Origin: Druceiella hillmani
Taxonomy: Eukaryota; Arthropoda; Insecta; Lepidoptera; Hepialidae
Assembly (NCBI GenBank): GCA_039881145.1
Contig: JAYKKI010000066.1
Location: forward strand, 12,355,501-12,419,500
Reading direction: 5' to 3'
Length of the DNA stretch: 64,000 nt
Shown: piece after piece, positions 28,530 through 40,133 of the stretch
How the letters are laid out: each line of letters begins with the position of its first letter
Position numbering within the stretch: position 1 is the stretch's first letter
Made by a program: the position numbers and the translations under genes
The notes under the pieces: model-generated
Told to the model about the DNA's origin: nothing
The model's database searches: none
The model's input: the letters and a program-made list of their open reading frames with translations, nothing else

Positions 28530-28844
28530 CATGACGGAAACATTTTTTCAAACGGCGCAAGCAAAGCCTGATATATTTAAATATCATAGTATAGCTTTTA
28601 CAAATTATCTACGACCTGTGATGTCTGAATGTGACATTTACAAATAATCAAATGTTAGCATATTTCATACAAAAAATGTTCATTTCAACCTAATTCATTC
28701 GGCAAATCGTTTATTCATGTTAACTCTATTATGAGCACGTTTGTCTCCATTCATGTATTATATTATATTATTTATCCGCCACACGTACTTACCTAATATC
28801 ACGCCACGTTTAGGTTAATATTTTTGCAATAGAAAGCATAAATA
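28530..28844. other. AT-rich non-coding stretch
   Basis: Nothing recognised between the mariner and dispersed repeat B. Confidence 0.5.
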
Positions 28845-29050
28845 CATATGTTATATACTTTTGAACTCCAACTTTACGCACGTTCAGTTATTCTAGATTA
28901 GCTTATTTAGTTTCCAATTTTCTGTATTCTCCATTACGGAACATATTAAAACTGTCAAAGTACGTGCGTTATATTAATGATATCAGAATTTCACGGGTCA
29001 ATAGATATTGTTCATGTCTAGTCCTAAATTGACCTTATTTATATGACTGG
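28845..29050 (+). repeat. Dispersed repeat B, copy 1
   Basis: About 200 bp aligning by eye with 63600-63790. Landmarks are CGTTCAGTTATT, TAGATTAGCTTAT, TAGTTTCCAA, TCTCCATTACG, TATATTAA and TAGTCCTAAATTG. Copies differ at perhaps one base in five. No coding capacity and no known family. Confidence 0.75.
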
Positions 29051-31101
29051 AGAGGTAAAGGTATTTATTAGAAAATTGTATTTATTAAACTGAATATGTA
29101 AATTAGTTCGTTTAAAAGACCATAAAATAAATATCACTAAGTTTAGAAAAGTATGATAAATTCATAGTAAAGAACCAGGTAAAACGATTTATTCAATTGG
29201 CAAAAAAATTAGAAAATAGTTCATCATTTTAAATTCAATGCTGTAATTCAAATGTTATATCATCAAAAATCTATCTGTTAGAAGTCACTAGAGTAGGTCA
29301 TTTACTAATTTATAAGCATAGTGCACTTGGTATGAATCGTTACAATGCATACACTTCGAAAGTAAACAATACTATGCAGGCAATTTTAATACGAACATTT
29401 TTAGATAACCATGTTAAAAACAAAGCGTAGACGAATATACCACAGTTAATAAATGCCGTGTTTTATTTTCGACATCTTTTTTTTTAATATACTACTCGCA
29501 ATGTCATTTAGACCTGTTTGAAAATGAAATTTTCATAGTTTCACTCAGTTAATATTACTAAAACGACCCTAAGAATTCGTTGGCGTGAAATATATAATAT
29601 GCATTCAACTCCAACTAGTTCCATTATTAAATATGTTTTTTTATTTTAATGGATGATTTATTTAAGTTTGCAAAATTTTATAATTGTATTTTATTATGTA
29701 AATATTAACTGAATAAACGTTAATATAATTCTATTACACATCAATCTAATAAGCAGAATATAAAATAATTACTTTCCTTATTTCTATTGAATTGACCGAG
29801 CAATGAGAATGAGTGCTTAATTTATGTAACAAGTGCTTTATTTATTTTAATGTTTCATCATAATAAATTCCAGCATTACCAGGAATTTGCTTGGAATAAA
29901 GCTTCGTACATTATCGTTGGTGTCCAAAATATTCTTAGCAGGATCTTTTAGTATAACACCTAAACAATTTTGTTTTGAAAATTCTTGTCAAAACACATAA
30001 AACTGAGGTTACGAATTCATCGATCCGATTCGATCAAAGGTGTGAAATTTGTGGCGAGCGAAGGCTTTGTCTTAAAAAACTTGTAAAAAAAATTTGAAAT
30101 GTAACAAAAAATATAAAATTCCTGCTTTTTGAAAGAAGATACATTATAAAAAATTAAATACTTTTATTTTTGACAATATAAAGTTCAAAGGAAAAGTAAT
30201 ATGTACACTCCAATATTCTGAACATCGCAGTTTTTATGAAAGAAAATGTTTGTTATTTAATGGAAAAATATATTTAATAGATAGGTAGTTGTTCGATCAA
30301 TGTCTAGTTAAAAAATATAATAGAATACAATAGAAATAAAATCAATATAATAGAATCTCAGGGATGCAAAATTAAATGACACAATTTTGTTTACTGGTCA
30401 AGAAGTAATAAAAATATAAATTTTCAGGTTTTGTTCCGATATAAAATTCCACAAAGTTTAGCAAAATATGTCACTTTACAAGTTTATTTAGGCCTATAAT
30501 CTGTCAAGTAGGGTAGTTGGAAATACAATTTCAAGAAAAAAATGTCTTTCTCCTATATAACCTTTTCGAGTTACTGTGCGTTATGACAGTAGCGCTAGTT
30601 GACGTGTGTAGACGCCGCGACTTTCTTGCTTACTCGGCAATGTTTTACTCAATCGTATGGAATTTCATTTATATAGCCCGATTGCAACTGAAAAGCTCTT
30701 TATAAACACATTTCGATTTGGGTTTTAAACGAGCATTATTTTTTTTAACTTTTCTTTATTTTCAACTTTAACCCCATACAACATTATCATAAAAACAACG
30801 CATTAAAGAAATATATAATCTGTCGACCTTAACAAGAGTTTGGGAATGAGATTCGAACGAGTGTTGTACCTTCATTGAGTCAAAATTTATACAGCGCTGA
30901 AGTTTCCAAAGGGGCAAGTGGCACCAGTTGACTTGTCTTCGTCCCTTTCCGTAAGAAATTCTTTGAACCGCTTCAACGATACATTTGGAATTTTTTGCTG
31001 CAATATTAAACTGCATGCTATTAATTATAGTATCTTCGAGTTTTTATGATTACTCTCAATATGGTTGCAAATTTGAAGACATATTCACCTATTTAATATA
31101 A
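29051..31101. other. AT-rich non-coding stretch
   Basis: No gene recognised. Small open frames at 30517-30705 and 30768-31016 match nothing I know. Confidence 0.5.
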
Positions 31102-31252
31102 TTAATTTTGTAGAAATACATTATTCACAATTAAATAAAACGACGTGATGTAGTATTATTCCTATTTCATTTAAATTCTTTACCACGACCCAGTAGTAAA
31201 GAATTTAAATAAAGTAGAAATAACACTACATGACGTAGTTTCATTTAATTGT
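31102..31252. mobile_element. Inverted-repeat element, Penelope-like (copy 3, internally deleted)
   Basis: It begins with a truncated tail (AATTTTGTAGAAATACATTA), then CACAATTAAATAAAACGACG. The arms meet at CCACGACCCAGTAGTAAAG, and the right arm ends CATTTAATTGT. The centre carrying the hammerhead-like motif has been lost. Flanks TAATATAATTAA and TAATATATTAAA are similar and may be a degraded duplication. Confidence 0.65.
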
Positions 31253-32025
31253 AATATATTAAAATCTAAAATTTATTATATCAAAGAGTCAAAGCCAGTA
31301 ACTTCTAAGTCCAGTGCTACATCGCTGCAATTTGGACAGGCTATTTCATTTGTTCTAATTTTGTATTAATTAGGTAAAAAACTAGCTATTTCTGAATATC
31401 CGATCAATATTCTTTGCCAGTTTCTACGACTTATCTACTATACAAACGTCAAGTTTCAAGCTCTTGAGTCAACCAGAATTAACATGACTACATGATTGCG
31501 CTAAACGCCTCATGAACCTTTCTAACGTCAATAATGACAGAGGAAAAAACTCATATCTACAAAGAAAAAGAGATCAGATTAAGAAAAGCTTAATATAAGT
31601 GTATGCAGTAGCCTTAAAAATGTACAAAACAATTCATTAAAATAGAATATTCTTATTCTACTGTCACTGCTCACCCTTTCTTCTTAATATATGATTTGAA
31701 TATGTTCGTGTACTATGTAGTGTACGAGAGAGAGACGTAACAAACATATCACGTACGCTGTCTATATACATAATATACATAACAGAGAGGGATGTTAATA
31801 GAATTTGAATAAATCAGTCAGCTATGAAAGTTTTTTAAAAATTCCCAAATACTTTTAAGGATCCAGTTTTTCCCAAAAGATCAAAAAATTATAGGTCATT
31901 GACCAAAAGATCGATTCATTTAAATTGTATCACATTTTAATACGACTTCTCATAACTAACAGAATTCTTTGTATTATATTTTAAAATATATTCGAATTTT
32001 TCATTCGGTTATTTTATTAAATATA
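31253..32025. other. AT-rich non-coding stretch
   Basis: Nothing recognised. A GAGAGAGA patch lies near 31727. Confidence 0.5.
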
Positions 32026-32970
32026 TCTATACTAATATTATAAAGAGGAAAGATTTGTATTTTTGTATGTGTGTATGGATGTATGTAATAAATTGGCTCA
32101 AAAACTACTGGACCAATTTCAAAATTTCTTCCACCATTTGAATGCTACATTATCAGTGATCAATATGGGCTATATTATCTATAGGAAAAAAATAAGGGTT
32201 ATTATTAAAACTACAATAATGTAACCCAAGGTGTAAAAAAATTGCCATAAAATGTCTTTCATCGCATGCGCTTCGAAAACTATTGATGATAGAACAAAAA
32301 AAATTTCTACAATATTTAAGAACATATAAATTTCTACAAAAATGTTAAAATAGCATATGTCTAACTATTGTTGTTTGTTACTATATCTACTTTTTAACAT
32401 TTTAAAAGTTAATAGAAATTCGGACCAAAATCAGACCAAGTTATCTATACCTTTGCATTGATCCTTATACAAGTAAATCATTTCATAAGTAAGAATGTTT
32501 CAATACCTGTAAATTACCTTTTAGTTTATGCACATTGCATATTCCATTCAAGAGATATTACGAATTTAAAATGTCGCCGCCTCCGGTATAGCACGGAGGG
32601 GACAACACCGAACTGCAAGAGAGTGGAGAGCGTGTACCACGATGGCAAGTTGGCGACGAAAATTACCATCTCCAATTGCAAATAGCCTCCAAGTATTATT
32701 AGATAATGAATTGGTTCAAATTTTTCAGTCTAGAAATACTGGTAGAAACAATCTATACAGACATCGAAAATCTTATAGAAAGAAATTTCAATTGGCTCTG
32801 TTCGAGGGCAATAGTGTCACCGAGAAACGACTCAGTAAATGAAATAAACAAAATTATTATGGAAAAACAGTACCCGGTGATTTTAAATGCTACCCGCGCA
32901 CTATGAGCCTGACATGTTGCGAAATGCGGAGGGCACCACGCGCCGACCTTGTCCCCGAATTTCATTATAA
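32026..32970 (+). mobile_element. Helitron fragment
   Basis: The left end TCTATACTAATATTATAAAG, followed by AGGAAAGATTTG and later ACTGGACCAATTT, is the widespread arthropod Helitron-type 5' end as I remember it. It sits after an A, as expected for insertion between A and T. A helicase scrap follows at 32706-32870. No convincing 3' hairpin plus CTRR end was found, so the right limit is approximate; it is placed before a run of 14 C at 32971-32984. Confidence 0.6.
32706..32870 (+). pseudogene. Helitron Rep/PIF1-like helicase fragment
   Basis: The frame reads YTDIENLIERNFNWLCSRAI, then VSPRNDSVNEINKIIMEK. This matches the C-terminal part of PIF1-type helicases carried by Helitrons (WLxERAILaPxNxxVxxIN). 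It is only about 55 codons long. Walker motifs and the Rep domain are absent, so it is a broken piece of the enzyme that unwinds DNA during rolling-circle transposition. The upstream GC-rich part (32570-32690) may belong to the same gene in another frame. Confidence 0.7.
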
Positions 32971-32984
32971 CCCCCCCCCCCCCC
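32971..32984. repeat. Poly-C run (14 C)
   Basis: An uninterrupted run of 14 C in a strongly AT-rich region. It is striking and may be prone to assembly or sequencing error. Confidence 0.9.
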
Positions 32985-34281
32985 TTCTTTATATGATTTT
33001 TATAGTGAGGGAAGACCTTAATTTAAACGAATGGACACGACAAAGTGTTTTAATCTAACAACAACAATGTTAAAGTTCAAAGAAAATAGTTTTAATTTTA
33101 ATACAGTCGAGCAGAGGTACTCAAGTATGGAGTCAATAGTAAATAATAATAAAAAATGTGAATAGCATTTGGGTGTGTAATTTATAATAAAACCAAGCCA
33201 AAACACTAGAATAAAAGTCTAAGATTATTTCATCCAATTGTCGAAATTTCTAAAACAAAATTTTTTTTTGTAATGGATAAAAATCCTATACTAAGAAAAT
33301 TTATTTTGGTAACCAAATTCTATGTAGTGTTTGAATGCTACAACACAAATGAATTATGTAGAGAAAAACTTCAAAAATATTTACCGCAACTAAATTTTCA
33401 AATGTTGATAATTTTCAACGGCACGCCAGGTTTGAATTATAATTGATTATAGGGATAACACTCCATACCTAGAAATAATTACATTACAGTTTTCATTTCA
33501 AAATTGCGATATGCATGGTATTTCCATTTGTATTTTTGCATACGTTGGTATATTGTGGAAAATGGTTATAAAAAAAACAAAAAAATTAATCAATTTGAAT
33601 ACAACTATTTTGATAATGAACCTAATTTTTCTAATAACCTAAATTTAACATAAAAATTAAATTATCAAGCCGTCCTCCTTACTGAATAGTTAATTGTAAG
33701 GGAGCTACTCCATTATTCAAATTGTCATTCAATATGGAATATGACTGGATTATATCACTTTCTCAAAATATTCACAGATGTGTCAAAATATAATTTGTTA
33801 GTGAACTCTTCTTATCCTTTTCTTTACTGTATTTTCTTTGTCTACTTACGCTGTATTTCCTTTCCATGAATTTCTTTGTCTACTTACTCTGTATTTCAGA
33901 TATGATTACATATAAAGGACTATTAACCAAATTGTATGGGGACAATTGTTTCATAATTAGTAATGCTCTCTTCGATTAAATTCTGACCTCAATCCGTGCT
34001 TTTTCACCTTCTTGTCTTGTATTTGCTGTGCTTTCTCAAGCCAATTTAGGATGGCGATATGTATATTGAGTGAAAATATTTTCAGTTTTTATTTCAAATT
34101 TCTGCAATTCTATATTAGGCTATATTAGCTTTTATCATTCCATGCTCCAAAATGTTCGAAAATTTTAATTTCAGATTTGGGCTCCAAACGAGAGTTAATC
34201 GTCTAGAAAATAAAATACTATGAACTTCACACATGAAAAATGATCCTTGGCTATCTTATAGTGAGTGTAGCTTAGCACAAG

Positions 34282-34284
<3 letters not shown>
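32985..34284. other. AT-rich non-coding stretch
   Basis: Nothing recognised. A partial duplication (TTTCTTTGTCTACTTAC twice) lies at about 33832-33890. Confidence 0.5.

Positions 34285-34373
<89 letters not shown>
34285..34373. repeat. (TA)n microsatellite
   Basis: About 89 bases of TA with C interruptions (TACATATATCTA). Confidence 0.97.
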
Positions 34374-34375
<2 letters not shown>

Positions 34376-36629
34376 GGAAATTATAATGGAGGATTAGAAT
34401 TATCCACGAGCTTGACTTGTTATACTTTTGCGTGGAAGCCGACGGAAAACGAATCAAACAATTGGAACATTAATTTGCAAATGTTGAGAAAAAAGTTCGC
34501 ACTGAGCTCAAAACAAATCAAAAAGAATAGAAAAATTCCAACACAGAAAAGTATTGGTATTTCAGAATAAAGGTAATATGTTTTGGAAATAAATATTTTA
34601 CATGTTTAATTGAAAAAAGAGACGAATTCCTTAAAGGAGTTTTCTTCGAAATAACATTTTTCTATGTGACAACACGAACGAGGAAAAATTTCGGCGATTA
34701 AGTTCACGTTTTTACTAAGTGTTCAAAATAAATTTGCCACGAAAGAATTCTTTGGTATATGTAAATTTTTCGGTGAAAAGCAAACTCTTCCCTTAAGTAT
34801 ATATTGTTTATTTGAAAATAAATATGCGTACCATCCATTAACTATTTCTGTTGCTATTAGTATCAGGCTACTTTTATAAGAGTTTGGTATATTCTTCCTG
34901 TTATGAGCAATGTCCGCCAAAAAGCGCTTCTTCATAAAACTGTATCGCCACAAATCAAATGTAAATATACTTTTAGTCGTGTAAATAAAATCTGCATATC
35001 TTAATTATAATTAAATGGTGACAAACAAAGGTTTTTATTATAAAATATAGAATTAAATGTATTTATTTTTAACTGCTAGAGTTGTGTTACCCCTTAATTG
35101 GAATTTATTTTGCATATATATTGGCTGCGCTTTTTTATAGATCAAGTATGTTGTGAATTCATTATTATTGGATTTATTTAAAATAAATATAATTTTTGAA
35201 CTAACTACGAATAGAGGCGAGAAACATCATCGAAAGTTTTTATAATTAGCTATGCACGTAAAAAACAAAAATTTATGTCTTTATGTACCTATTTGACTTT
35301 GGGAGATAAAAAGAGTCATTTGGCCAAATCATTATTTTTTCGTTTCTACATTTCGGTTTAATTAAATTTTTATTTCAAACATTCTTGTGCCTTACTGTTA
35401 ATATCATTCGGATTATATTATCTTACATTGATAGCAAAAATTAATTTTATCATTAATAAGTTGGTCTAATATATATTTACTTTCTTAAAATAATAAAACG
35501 AAATAAAAAAATCAAATATTCTTGCCTTCATTTTAGAAACAAGAAGTCTTTATTCTGTAAATATTTTCCTGTTAAAAATAGTGTTCTTAAAGCTCAAACT
35601 AATTGAGTAAATAAGCTTAAATAACCAATTTAACCTTGTGTTTGTCGAAGTTCAACAGGATATTAGAAAGTATATAACCGTTCATTCGATATGATGAGTA
35701 AGAAGCTGGGAGAAAAATAAATGAGCAATTAAAAAAAATGGGGATTAATTCGGCGTAGACCAAATGAACGTGCGGTCGAGTGTGGGAGTAACAAATAAGG
35801 AAAGCGCCCCGAAGTGATGAAACTCCTTTCTCAAACAGAAGTCAACAAAACGTAATAACTTCCAATGAAGCTAGATAATATTAATCAATATGCATAATAT
35901 TTATTATAAAGCAGATTATAAGTGTGTATCTGAATACGAAAGTGTAATATTTTTCAGTTAATTATATAAATATTAGATTGTTTTGCATCCAAAAATTTAA
36001 TCATAATTAAACACTTGATATTTAGTTACAATTACCAGTCGGTTATTGATTTTAACGTAGTACTATTTTACTAAAATTATTATGCCTGTCTTTTACTAAC
36101 AATGCAATTTGTGGGTTCTATACTTCAAAAGAAAAAATGAAACGTTATTTTTTAATAAAAATAGTGTTAAGTTCGGTATGTCGTTTGAAAGGGCTGGTTA
36201 TACGTGTCTGAAGAATATTTTTTCATAATTTTGGATGGCTTATCTTCAGAGGCGTATTGAAAAATTTCCGAAAAAATATTCTCTTCCTCCGCTATTTTTA
36301 AAGTTATTGAACCTCAAGTTATGAATAAACAGGGTTATTAGGAGTGTACGCAAAGATTGGAGTAAATAATAATTCTAGATATGATAGTTTTTCAGATATT
36401 CACGATAATATGTTTGTCCCCTGTACTTATATATATATATTAGGTATTATTAAATATTTATTACGCAAGAAGTTGATAGTGATGATGACCTATGATTAAT
36501 AAAGTAGCTTCACTTCAAACAAAATACCGAAATCTCGATGTGGGAGCCAGACTCATATTTTGTTGTTTTTATTTTCAAACTAGACGTCATTATTTTTTTT
36601 CATCCCTAAATCAAAACATTATTTTAGAT
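34374..36629. other. AT-rich non-coding stretch
   Basis: No gene recognised. A less AT-rich island at about 35740-35860 (GGCGTAGACC, AAGCGCCCCG) has no identifiable product. Confidence 0.5.
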
Positions 36630-37316
36630 ACATGCTAAAATTTAGTAAAGGCTCTAACACGAATCAACATTCAATTCGGGTTAAATATGAAGACTCGTAT
36701 TCAAACTTGAAGCTTATTAAGGCTGGGGTCCCTCAGGGTAGTGTTCTAGCCACAGTGTTGTATTTGCTATACATTGATGATGTTCTAACAACGTTATATC
36801 AGGCAGTAGTAGAAACCCTGGAACAAAAACAAGAAAATTGTAATCTGGTCTCAACAAAGTAGCCATCTGTACAAACAAATGGCGCATTAAAATGATCGAA
36901 TCCAAATCAACACATATTCATTTTACAGATAAAAAATAACACAAAAACCAGTATTTATTAATGGAACTCAATTCCATATGCCAATATCGGTAAATATCTC
37001 GGTATGACTCTTGACGCCAAGCTTATATGGAATACGGCTGTGAGGCTGCGCCAGTAAATTTAATATCCAAGCGATTCAAAGATTTCAAAACAAAGTGCTT
37101 AAGTGTATAGTTAACGCGTCTTGGTATGTCCGTAACTGTGATCTCCATCGCGATCTTAAGATTGAGATGGTAGACGATACTATTAATAGATTTGCTAGTT
37201 CTCACCAAAACAGACTTCAAAACCACATTGGTCTAGAAGTGTCCAGACTCTCAAATGTGCCAAATATTATTAGAAGACTTAAAAGAATAAAAGCTCTTGA
37301 GCTTGCTAGACAATAA
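36630..37316 (+). pseudogene. Jockey-clade LINE reverse transcriptase remnant
   Basis: The frame at 36632-36862 contains LIKAGVPQGSVLATVLYLLY then IDD, the RT palm motif of non-LTR elements (usual form AGVPQGSVLGPxLYxIYxxD). The YADD catalytic box expected about 20-30 residues later is missing. Other frames then give STHIHFTDKK and GKYLGMTLDAKLIWN (about 36900-37035). At 37095-37316 comes NASWYVRNCDLHRDLKIEMV, ending in IRRLKRIKALEL, typical of the Jockey C-terminus (NAPWYxRNxxIHxDL, RRLKRxxPxDL). The whole is shortened and frameshifted. The 5' half, including the endonuclease, is absent, as is usual for 5'-truncated LINE copies. No poly-A tail is evident downstream. Confidence 0.85.
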
Positions 37317-39089
37317 AACACTAAGTAATTCCAAGGAAAATCTTAGTTTAGACAGCACATAGTATATTAATTCAGAAACAAATTAATCTTTATTTATGTA
37401 ACTAGTTTTAATAAAAATTGCAACATAAAAAAAAATTTCAACGAGGTAAAAATTGTAACATTACTCGAATTACGTAATAGTTTCTTTAAAAAAAATTGCG
37501 ACTTAAAAAAGGATTCTTGCATAAAATATTGCAATTCACACATGAAGTTGTAAAGAATAAGTTAAAAAAGAAGTTAGTCAACAATATGTATAAGATTATT
37601 TTTGGTAGCATTGTAAAGGTTTGAACTGACGACCAGCAGCTTAATCAGTGCTACAAATGTTATTTAAAATGAAACATTCCCATTATGATATCCTTTAAAA
37701 TTACTAATTCAAAATAAAATAAGAAAATATAATTTTGTACTGCAAAATTACTTATTTATAAGAAAATTATTTTTACGCTACTAAATTGTTTGAATTTTTT
37801 TTACATTAATTTTAATGAGCAATATAATTGTAGTAGATTTCATGGCAATACTCCAACCTACTTATTATAATTAGTTAAACAAAAAGATTGTAGACAAAAC
37901 GAGTAATTTTAATTTCACTAATATCTCTGGGATACTAGCTTAGAACATAAATTGGAAGATGTCTAAATAATCATCGGATAGTCGATCCGAGGTAGTGTAC
38001 CAGGCAAGTTCATGCAGACATATATTGTATGTATATTTACACGATTCAAAACAAGCCATATTTTCCACTCACTTAAAATTTATACAAAAATGTTCTTTAA
38101 TAACGCTTTTACCGTTTATCAGGAATTTATGAGGTTTGACCTCCGGAAATATTTTAAAGATTACTCACGCATTCAGTCAAAAGCTGCGGATTATTTACCG
38201 TTGAGTTTGCACCTTGAAATTTAGCATGATTTTAGATAAGATTTATTCCAAACAAAGAAAAATTGGAATTTTTTCTTCGTTCCTAATTATCTCAAGTATT
38301 ATCTGCAACTCGCATTTTCGTAGAATCACAATAAATTATTACTGTAAAATATGTTAGAAAGACTTGCCTCAAATGTACCAGCTTAGCCGAATTTGTTTGT
38401 GAGGGTAGTTACAATATTTAAAGCAAGTGGAAAAAATACTGCACGAACTAGTAAAAATTGTCTACGTCATAATTAGTTATATTGGTTTTAAAAAAAATAA
38501 AAATACAGAAGAAAGCTGTAGGGACGAATTACAGCAAGTGAATAAAATATGCGTCGCGGGTGCTGCCTACCACAAATTAGTTTGCAAAAATTAATTATTT
38601 AGATAGCCAAATTATACATTAGTAACGAAATGATATCGATTGATTAATAAAGCTAGCTAAATTTCATCATATTGTAAGGTAAAATTGAGTGCTAAAAATT
38701 CCTTTTACCTTCACCAACATAAACACAACCTTCACAGAAACATAGATATATAGTTCAAATTGCAATGAGAGTATGACTACTTTATTTATAATAACGCAGG
38801 TCAACGTGAATTTTGAGTCTGAGTTCTGTACCTCTGATTTTGATTACTTATGCATAACTAAAGAAAGAAAAAATATTTTTATCTAATAGAGTTTTCTTTT
38901 TACCATAATGAAATTTAAAATTTTATGAAAAAGCTCTATTTTTTAATTTAAATTATATTTAAAAAGCAAACAAAATTTTTAATTACACATTTTTATTAGC
39001 TTTAATTATAAAAGAAAAAAATATGTAAAACCAGAAATATATGTAAAACCCAAAAATACAGAAAAAACTTTAAAAATGAATAGTTCTGA
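37317..39089. other. AT-rich non-coding stretch
   Basis: Nothing recognised. A near repeat (AAATATGTAAAACC and its echo) lies at about 39018-39055. Confidence 0.5.
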
Positions 39090-40133
39090 TATTTATTTTG
39101 TGTAAGCAAGAACTTTCTCGTATGAGCCCCCAAACGTAGTCACCCATCATGTTCTCATTATATTGTCCTTGATTCCATTGTTCGAAGTTCACTACATCTT
39201 TGTGAAAGCGTTACCCTTGCTCTTCTGAATATGCACCCAAGTTATCTTTAAATTTATCCGAGTGAGCATGTAGCATGTGTACATCTTCCAAGTGAGCATG
39301 TAGCATGTGTAACTCTTTGTAATTATCAGCCTTCCTGTCACACCATTGCAATAACAAAGTCCGTCTTCCTTCGTAAAAAATCCAGAAAATATTTCATGTC
39401 CCTTTCTTTTGTCACTTATTTTAACATCGTTCTTGAGCAAATTTCACTGTTTTAGCCGTGAATCTAATATTTCTGCTTTAAGTTTAGGTAGGTTTAAGTC
39501 CCTTACTAAGTCATTGAACTCTTCTGAATTAATAAGATGTGGTTCAACAGACGGTGACGCGATCACAAAATCGCTGCCTTCGCTATTACTCAATATTTGT
39601 GATAGCGGTATTGCCTGCTCTTGTGCCTTCAGCTTTGGACTAGAAGGCATTGGAAAATTTTCACTGTGGGGTACTGGAGCAGACGTTGATGGTGGATTTT
39701 GGTACTGAATCTTTTTGGCATTTTTGCCAGCGCAACGCTTACGTGGATTAACTATACCAAAAATAGCAATAATTTATGTGATCAGCTGAATCCCTCCATA
39801 TTCTTGGTACTGCAAACTTCATACTTTTTTTTTCCTCGGTACCAGGCTGGAAAAAAATGAGCATCATTCATTAACGAACGACAGAAAAATATGATGTATT
39901 TTCTTACCTTCTAAAGTGTTTTTACAGTTATTACATGACAAAGTAGGTGCCCATATTTTATCTTGATTTCGTACGGGTAAGTTAAAATAAGCTTCATAGG
40001 CTTCCCAAAGTTTTATATTTGATGTCAAACAAATTTTTTTGACTCTAACTTTAATAAATTCGCCGCAAACATAGCAAAAAGAGTCCAAGTCATTTTTACA
40101 CTGTTTCGAAGACATTTTTAGGCCTCGCAACAC
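39090..40133 (-). pseudogene. Broken copy of a multi-copy arthropod protein family (function unknown)
   Basis: Read on the minus strand from 40133. An N-terminal cysteine-rich part reads CKNDLDSFCYVCGEFIKV with a later CNNC pair, suggesting a zinc-binding fold. Next come MKFAVPRIWRDSADHINYCY, IQYQNPPSTSAPVPHSENF, then VEPHLINSEEFNDLVRDLNL and PKLKAEILDSRLKQ. After that come FFTKEDGLCYCNGV, and finally DKFKDNLGAYSEEQG, a stop, RFHKDVVNFEQWNQGQYNEN and MMGDYVWGL. I recognise this order from uncharacterised proteins present in very many copies in arthropods, which end ...SEEQGERFHxD...MMxDYxW. Here there are frameshifts, an internal stop replacing the Glu of QGERFH, a large deletion after LCYCNGV and a tandem duplication. 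It is clearly dead. The family's role is not known to me. Confidence 0.75.
39277..39320. repeat. Small tandem duplication inside the broken gene
   Basis: AGTGAGCATGTAGCATGTGT occurs at about 39261 and again at 39291, duplicating codons for HMLHAH within the pseudogene. Confidence 0.85.

Noticed and set aside
30840..30870. Minus-strand GTTCGAATCTC, another B-box-like phrase
   Set aside because: No cloverleaf and no A box upstream.
36428..36442. Short TA run
   Set aside because: Too short to list as a microsatellite in this AT-rich background.
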